Program-made: the position numbers and the translations under genes | Notes under the pieces: model-generated | What the model was told of the DNA's origin: nothing | Seen by the model: the letters and a program-made list of their open reading frames with translations, nothing else | Databases searched by the model: none | NCBI GenBank assembly: GCA_004296785.1 | Contig: SCVU01000197.1 | Coordinates: forward strand, 1-18,740 | Direction of reading: 5' to 3' | From: Planctomycetota bacterium | Lineage (GTDB): Bacteria; Planctomycetota; UBA1135; GCA-002686595 | DNA: 18,740 bases | Shown here: positions 14,229 through 18,740 of the stretch, one piece after another | Layout of the letters: the number at the start of each line of letters is the position of its first letter | Numbering within the stretch: position 1 is the first letter of the stretch

Positions 14229-15350
14229 TCAGGCGACCGAGCGCTCGGCCGCGCTCGCCGCGCCGCCTGATGCCGGCAACGCCGCGCTCGGCCCGTCGAG
14301 GTGCTCGTGGTTCGCGTCCTCGAACGCCTCGCGCGCGCGCCGGATCGCGAGCAGCCGCTGCTCCTCCTGCACGCCGAGAACGTCCATCTCGAGGCCGTGC
14401 GCGAGCGCGCGGTACTCGCGCTCGGACGACAGCGACAACTGCAGGTCGAGCTTGTGCACGAGGCTCGCGAACGCCGCCAGCCGCGGCTCGCTCTCGTTGT
14501 GCTTGAAATCGTGGTGGCAGCGGATCACCGACTCGAGGTCGGGCGTGAGCTTCCACTCCTTCGCGAGGCGCGCGCCCGCGACCTCGTGCCAGCGGCCGAA
14601 CACGCGTCCGACGAGCGCGAGATTCGCGCGCTTGCCGTGCGGGATGCACTCGCGCAGCAGCGCGAGCAGCGGCACCTTGCCGACGTCGTGCAGGAGCCCG
14701 ATCACGAACGCGCGCTCGGCATCGATCCCGCACAGCGGTCCGATCTCGCGCGCGATGCAACCCATCGAATACGACTGGCGCCACACGCCGTCGGCGAACT
14801 CCTGCAAGTCCTTCGACTTGAAAAGCACCGAGCGCATCGACGCCGCGAAGATCACCGAGCGCATGCCGCGCAGGCCGATGCGCAGGATGGCCTCCTGCAG
14901 CGTCTCGGCCGGGAACGTCGTCGCGTACAGCGCCGAGTTCGCGATCTTCAGCAGCTCGCCCGACAGCATCGGGTCGTGCGTGATCGTCTCGGCGAGATCG
15001 CGCATGTCGACCGACGGATTGTTCACCATGCTCATCAGCAGCAGGTGATTGGCGTGCAGCTCGGGCAGGCTGTAGCGCGCTTGCGTGACGCGCTGCTCGA
15101 TCTGCAGCAGCAGATTGTCCTCCCAGTCGACGAGCGTGACCGCGAGCGGATCGCAGTCGAAGTTCGCGATGTGCGTCGGGCGCAGCGGCTTCAGCGGCGG
15201 CGGCGGCGGCGCGACCTGTGCCTGCGCCTGCGCCGCTGTCTGCGGCTGCGCCTGCGTCGCGGCCGGCGCCGGGCGCACGGAAACGGCCGCAGCCGGCGCC
15301 GCTTTCGGGCGGCGCACGAGGCCGATCAGCCACTGCACGAGGGACCCCAT
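14229..15350 (-). CDS. HDOD domain signalling protein
   Basis: This 373-aa protein has a short N-terminal segment and a low-complexity Ala/Gln/Pro linker (about 17-53, 'AATQAQPQTAAQAQAQVA' then a proline run). An HDOD domain follows at about 90-300: 'LPELHANHLLLMSMVNNPSV' (95-114), 'ITHDPMLSGELLKIANSALY' (123-142), 'ILRIGLRGMRSVIF' (155-168), 'AFVIGLLHDVGKVPLLALL' (214-232) and 'RWHEVAGARLAKEWKL' (253-268). HDOD proteins are non-GYP relatives of HD phosphohydrolases found in signalling and stress pathways. Here the HD pair (H221, D222) is retained, plus H255 and H279/H280, so metal binding is conceivable. The C-terminus is Ala/Ser-rich. No output domain is fused. No Shine-Dalgarno precedes the ATG. 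TAGGCC 6 bases upstream is a poor -10 match. Confidence 0.87.
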   Translation of the reverse strand: MGSLVQWLIGLVRRPKAAPAAAVSVRPAPAATQAQPQTAAQAQAQVAPPPPPLKPLRPTHIANFDCDPLAVTLVDWEDNLLLQIEQRVTQARYSLPELHANHLLLMSMVNNPSVDMRDLAETITHDPMLSGELLKIANSALYATTFPAETLQEAILRIGLRGMRSVIFAASMRSVLFKSKDLQEFADGVWRQSYSMGCIAREIGPLCGIDAERAFVIGLLHDVGKVPLLALLRECIPHGKRANLALVGRVFGRWHEVAGARLAKEWKLTPDLESVIRCHHDFKHNESEPRLAAFASLVHKLDLQLSLSSEREYRALAHGLEMDVLGVQEEQRLLAIRRAREAFEDANHEHLDGPSAALPASGGAASAAERSVA

Positions 15351-15416
15351 CGAGCGGGCCTATCGGATCGCGCTGGGGTTTCCCTTAGCCCCGCCGTCCA
15401 GATCCTGGCCGCGGCC

Positions 15417-16316
15417 CTAGTAGCCGGTCGCCGGCGCGGCGTTCGACCACGCCACGAAAACCGCGATCCCGAGCGGGATGAGCAGCGCCCCCACCCGCGC
15501 GAGCACCCGCGTCGGGCCGGGCATCGTCTCGGGCACGACGACCAGCGCGAGCAGCAGGAACGCCGGCGCGAAGCACAGCAAGAGCGCGCTCGCCAGCGGC
15601 AGCGCGGCCCAGCGCGCGCCTTCGTAGCACAGCGCGATGTGCAACAGCGCGAGCACGCCGGCGAGCCCTTCGCCGAAGTTGCGCTCGGGTCGCCACCACG
15701 CGGCGACCAGGCACGCGACGAGCGCGGCGAAGAGCGCGCGGTGCAGATCCGAGCCGCTCGCCGAGTGGCTCAGCATCTGCGCGCCGGCGGCCGCGAACAC
15801 GACCGCGCACGCCGACGAGCACGTGTTGCGCACCGGCAGGTACGCGCCGATGCGCGCCCAGATCTGCCACAGCGAGATGCCGGCGACGCCGACGAGCGCA
15901 GCCTCACCCCACGCACTCAAGCGCTCCTGGCTCAGCCAATCGCCGCCGCCGTCGCTGGCGCGATCGGCCTGCAGCAGCAGCGGCCGCACACACAACCAGC
16001 CGAGGCCGAGCGCCCACACAGCGCGCGCGAACCAGCGCTGTCCGGCGCTGAACGGCAGCGACGATTCGAACGCGCACCACAGTCCGAGCGCGGGCACGAG
16101 CGGCACGAGCCAGTCGCGCGATTGAACGGGAAACCAGCCGTTCCAACCGACGACGCCGACTTGTCCGGCCGCGTAGGCGATCGCGATCGCGAGTCCGCTC
16201 GCGGCGGTCCACACGTGGCGCGGCCGCGAGCTGCCGAGCGCGAGGAACGCATACAGCAGCGCGCCGCACAGCACGCCCGGAACCAAGATGCCGACGAGGA
16301 GGGAACGCGCATCCAT
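15417..16316 (-). CDS. Polytopic membrane protein of unknown family (299 aa)
   Basis: No family is recognised. The protein has roughly eight or nine hydrophobic helices, beginning 'LLVGILVPGVLCGALLYAFL' (about 6-25), and a Trp-rich stretch 'GWNGWFPVQSRDWLVPLVPALGLW' region, of which the first 20 residues hold three Trp. The C-terminus is very hydrophobic ('ALLLCFAPAFLLLALVVV'). No catalytic motif or soluble domain is seen. An in-frame TAG at 16329-16331 forces the start to 16316 or later. No ribosome site is visible. The gene follows the two anchored paralogues in the same direction with a 50-base gap carrying a hairpin, so it may be a separate transcript. Confidence 0.6.
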   Translation of the reverse strand: MDARSLLVGILVPGVLCGALLYAFLALGSSRPRHVWTAASGLAIAIAYAAGQVGVVGWNGWFPVQSRDWLVPLVPALGLWCAFESSLPFSAGQRWFARAVWALGLGWLCVRPLLLQADRASDGGGDWLSQERLSAWGEAALVGVAGISLWQIWARIGAYLPVRNTCSSACAVVFAAAGAQMLSHSASGSDLHRALFAALVACLVAAWWRPERNFGEGLAGVLALLHIALCYEGARWAALPLASALLLCFAPAFLLLALVVVPETMPGPTRVLARVGALLIPLGIAVFVAWSNAAPATGY

Positions 16317-16325
16317 GTGCTGCGG

Positions 16326-16331
16326 ACTCTA
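16326..16331 (-). promoter_or_regulatory. Putative -10 box (TAGAGT), possibly leaderless gene
   Basis: TAGAGT ends 9 bases before the ATG at 16316, with no Shine-Dalgarno between. Spacing and form match the box before the peptidase gene. Confidence 0.35.
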
Positions 16332-16343
16332 CGCGAGCGCGGC

Positions 16344-16365
16344 CCGCGCGGCCAACCGCGCGCGG
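16344..16365 (-). terminator. Hairpin after the 572-aa gene
   Basis: A 7-bp GC-only stem (16344-16350 with 16359-16365) and an 8-base loop sit directly after the stop codon at 16367. There is no T-tract. It is a possible terminator separating this gene from the next. Confidence 0.3.
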
Positions 16366-16366
16366 C

Positions 16367-18085
16367 TCAGGGGTCGAAGCTGCGGCCGGCGACCGGCACG
16401 TCGATGTCGTAGCTGCGCGTGAGCGCGGCGACCTCGGAGCGGCGCTGCGGCTTGTAGCTCAGCCGATACGTGCCCGCGCACGGCAGGCGCACGCTCGCGC
16501 GCCGCTCGCACGACAGCGGCAGGAGGCGCATCACGGACGCGAAGTGCCGTGCACTCGCATCCTCGAACGAGACGGGCTCCAGCTCGACGTCCAGGCCGCG
16601 GTCGTTGACACAGCACGGCCCGCAGGCCCCGAAACCGAGATCGAGCAGCGGACCCGCTTCGAGCTCGAGCACCTCGTCTCGCGGCGGCCAGACCACGGTC
16701 GCGATGCGATGCCCGGGCACGTAGACGTGCACCCTGCGCGTTGCGCGCGGGAGCGCGGTCGCGAGCTCGCGCATGAAGCCGAACGGTGCGCCGTCGCCCG
16801 GCTCGACGACGGCCCAACCGGTCGCGGGTCGTCCGTGCGCGTCGCGCACATCGAGCCGCCCAACCGCCCACTCTCCGCGCAGATCGAGCACGCCCAGGTC
16901 GCGCGACTCGCCCCAGCGCAGATCGAGCTCGGCGATCGCGCCGCCGTCGAGGCCCGGCCTCGGCGCCACGACATGAACCGCACAGCGTCCGGCGGGCAGC
17001 GCGCTCAGCTCGAAACGGCCGGATGCATCGATCGGCGATGGCACGCGCGCGGCGAGCTCGTTGCCCTCGATCGAATGCGGCTCGTAGCGGCATGCGATCT
17101 TGAACTGCGTTTGCTGGGCGCCGAAGTCGGTCAGCAGCATGCCGCGCACGCTGGCCCACTGCTCGAACACGACGCGCAGCCCCGTCGCACCCGCGGCGAC
17201 CGCCAGCGGCGCAGGCTGCGGACGCTCCGCGAAGCTGCTGGTGAGCTCGAAGCGCCGGCCGCCGACGCGATCGACGTAGAGCGCGAACTCCCCGCGCTCG
17301 TTGCCGAGCAGCAGTGCGCCTTCCTCGCCCGGCTCGTCGTTCTGCCAACGCAGATCGACCGCGGCGCCGTCGACGCGGAGCGAGCTCTTGACCTCGCTCG
17401 AGGCGACCGCGCCGCCTTCGACGAGCTCGTAGCGGCCCGAACAGACGAACCGATCGCTCGCGCGCAGCACGAGATCGCCGGCATCGAAGCGACCGCTGGA
17501 GTCGGCATTGCGCGCGCTGCGGGGCGAGTCGACTCCGGCCGCGACGACCTTGAAGTCCGGCCCGCCGAAGCCCTGCTCGCCGAGGCACGCGAGCCGCAGC
17601 GCGACGGATCGCCCGCGCGCGAAGCTGGTCGATTCGACCCAGAGCTCGAAGCGGCCCTGGGCGTCCGTCGGCGCTCGCGCGCGAACCAGATACGCCTGCG
17701 TGCTCCAGTCGCGGTTCGGTGAGTCCGCGTCCTGCGCGAGCGCGACGACTCCGAGCGCGGCGATCGGACGGCCCGCGAGGTCGACTGCGCGACCGGTCAC
17801 GCGAAGTGCGCTCGGCAAAGGCGCGACGTCGGCCGCGCGGCGATCCGACGCGAGCACCGGTTCGATCGGCGGTTCGGGGATCGCAACGAGCGCCTCGGAC
17901 GTTTCGAACGCTGGCTCCGACTCGAGCTCCGCGCCGCTCGGACCGTCGAACGCAGCGCGCGCCGGCCCCGCCTCCGGCGCCGCGCTCGCGATCCCCACGG
18001 GACGCGGCGACCACAGCAGGAACGCGCACGCTCCGAGCGCCAGCGCGACGGCGAGCACGGCCAGCGGGAATCGGACGGACCTCAC
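16367..18085 (-). CDS. Membrane-anchored protein with carboxypeptidase-regulatory-like domains (572 aa)
   Basis: The GTG at 18085 was chosen because GGAGG precedes it; a GTG at 18112 would add nine residues. Residues about 5-25 ('RFPLAVLAVALALGACAFLL') form a signal anchor, or a lipoprotein signal with Cys20. An Ala/Pro/Glu linker follows. A beta-sandwich of the CarboxypepD_reg type lies at about 95-152 ('LRVTGRAVDLAGRPIAALGV' to 'TDAQGRFELWV'). A second, partial one lies near 353-374 ('DASGRFELSALPAGRCAVHV'). The C-terminal part (about 405-572) has 'VHVYVPGHR', 'GACGPCC', 'MRLLPLSCERRASVRLPCAG' and ends 'DP'. These domains are non-enzymatic adhesion or scaffold folds. The C-terminal part is shared with the gene cut by the right edge, so the two are tandem paralogues, probably cotranscribed (66-base gap). 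Confidence 0.68.
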   Translation of the reverse strand: MRSVRFPLAVLAVALALGACAFLLWSPRPVGIASAAPEAGPARAAFDGPSGAELESEPAFETSEALVAIPEPPIEPVLASDRRAADVAPLPSALRVTGRAVDLAGRPIAALGVVALAQDADSPNRDWSTQAYLVRARAPTDAQGRFELWVESTSFARGRSVALRLACLGEQGFGGPDFKVVAAGVDSPRSARNADSSGRFDAGDLVLRASDRFVCSGRYELVEGGAVASSEVKSSLRVDGAAVDLRWQNDEPGEEGALLLGNERGEFALYVDRVGGRRFELTSSFAERPQPAPLAVAAGATGLRVVFEQWASVRGMLLTDFGAQQTQFKIACRYEPHSIEGNELAARVPSPIDASGRFELSALPAGRCAVHVVAPRPGLDGGAIAELDLRWGESRDLGVLDLRGEWAVGRLDVRDAHGRPATGWAVVEPGDGAPFGFMRELATALPRATRRVHVYVPGHRIATVVWPPRDEVLELEAGPLLDLGFGACGPCCVNDRGLDVELEPVSFEDASARHFASVMRLLPLSCERRASVRLPCAGTYRLSYKPQRRSEVAALTRSYDIDVPVAGRSFDP

Positions 18086-18088
18086 GCG

Positions 18089-18093
18089 CCTCC
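18089..18093 (-). promoter_or_regulatory. GGAGG ribosome site of the 572-aa gene
   Basis: GGAGG lies 3 bases before the GTG at 18085, a short spacing. A TAGGCT (18094-18099) directly upstream also fits a -10 box, so the start context is ambiguous. Confidence 0.4.
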
Positions 18094-18151
18094 AGCCTAC
18101 GCGCGATCGCACGATCGCGTTGGCGCGCGCTCGCTCGTCACGCCCGGATCG

Positions 18152-18739
18152 TCACGGGTCGAGCACCGCGCCCGACTCGGGCACGTAGATCCGAACGCTC
18201 GCCGGCCCGGCCGCGCGCGGGCGCCCCCACGCCGCGACGCCGCGCAGTTCGTACGTGCCCGGCGACGGCAGCGCGATGCGCGTCCGGTCGCCGCTCCAGA
18301 TCGGCAACAGGCGCATCTGCGCGACGAAACCGCGCGCGCACTCGTCGTCGAGCTCGATCGGCACGAGCTCGTACGACCAGCCGGCCTCGGCCGCGCGCGC
18401 GACCTCGTCGGCGGAGAGCACGAGCTCCAGCGCGGGCCCCGGTGCGAGCTCTACGCTCGCGGTCTCGAGCGGGAGCGCGAACGATGCGCAGCGACAGCCG
18501 GGGACGTAGACGTCGACGCGCGAAGCACCGACGGCGCTGACCGTCGGCAGGCGCGACGTGAAGCCGAACGGCCGGCTCTCGGGCAGGTCGAAGCGCGCCC
18601 AACCGCTGACGCCGCTCGAACGCGATCCGATCAGCTCGAGCGCGACCGGCGCGACCGCGCGGCGCGAATTGGATTCGGCGCGCGGCTCGTCGCGCGACGC
18701 AGAGCTCGAGCCCGCGTTCGCCGCGGCGTCGCGCGGCGC
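18152..18739 (-). CDS. Paralogue of the 572-aa anchored protein (N-terminal part beyond window)
   Basis: The frame is open from the right edge to a TGA at 18152, about 195 residues. Translating by hand gives an Ala/Ser/Arg-rich linker, then 'GWARFDLPESRPFGFTSRLP', 'SRVDVYVPGCRCASFALPLE', 'VELAPGPALELVLSADEV', 'FVAQMRLLPIWSGDRTRIAL', 'PSPGTYELRG' and an end 'VRIYVPESGAVLDP'. Each block has a counterpart in the same order at the C-terminus of the 572-aa gene: 'GAPFGF', 'VHVYVPGHR', 'FASVMRLLPLS', 'PCAGTYRL' and the final DP. The Cys cluster of that protein is absent. Upstream parts, including any membrane anchor or regulatory-like domains, are not visible. Function is presumably the same extracytoplasmic binding or scaffold role. 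Confidence 0.7.
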   Translation of the reverse strand, partial: APRDAAANAGSSSASRDEPRAESNSRRAVAPVALELIGSRSSGVSGWARFDLPESRPFGFTSRLPTVSAVGASRVDVYVPGCRCASFALPLETASVELAPGPALELVLSADEVARAAEAGWSYELVPIELDDECARGFVAQMRLLPIWSGDRTRIALPSPGTYELRGVAAWGRPRAAGPASVRIYVPESGAVLDP

Positions 18740-18740
18740 G

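Noticed and set aside
1..18740. CRISPR array, transposon ends, phage genes, toxin-antitoxin or other defence system
   Set aside because: No regularly spaced repeats, transposase, integrase, nuclease or small paired genes were seen on either strand.

Overview
The window is very GC-rich and densely coded, with 14 protein genes that are complete or cut only at a window edge, one short deletion-type paralogue and one tRNA. An MCE/MlaD-type lipid-transport protein points to a bacterium with an outer membrane. Several signals favour Planctomycetota: the secreted parallel beta-helix proteins opening with a 'VDAAxGPGSDYxDL' motif, the shared C-terminal module, the membrane protein opening with 'NPYATP', and the carboxypeptidase-regulatory-like proteins. 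This placement is inferred from gene style, not from a marker gene, and is moderate in confidence.

Layout. Bases 3-1049 (+) hold the C-terminal part of an MCE protein with repeats. From 8949 down to 1104 lies a run of six minus-strand genes. In transcription order these are an S9D glutamyl-endopeptidase-like serine peptidase, three secreted proteins sharing one C-terminal module (429 aa, a 156-aa deletion form, 441 aa), a more divergent beta-helix protein (415 aa), and a scramblase/LURP-one-like membrane-associated protein 4 bases after it. Divergent from the peptidase are an unknown lipoprotein (9040-10299), a secreted propeller-like protein (10393-11607), a GT-C-like polytopic membrane protein (11789-13264) and a DUF975/GlpQ-membrane-domain-like protein (13362-14111). 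Facing them on the minus strand are a tRNA with a CAU anticodon (probably the AUA-reading tRNA-Ile2), an HDOD signalling protein, an unknown polytopic membrane protein, and two tandem paralogous carboxypeptidase-regulatory-like proteins, the last cut by the right edge.

How the parts may work together. The theme is the cell envelope: lipid transport (MCE), a lipid-binding or scramblase-like fold, a family of exported beta-helix proteins, an exported peptidase, a lipoprotein and anchored extracytoplasmic beta-sandwich proteins. No defence system, CRISPR array, phage, transposon or biosynthetic cluster was seen. The most unusual content is the locally amplified beta-helix family: its shared C-terminal module, a paralogue that has lost nearly all of the helix while staying in frame, related upstream elements, and short repeats in the intergenic gaps.
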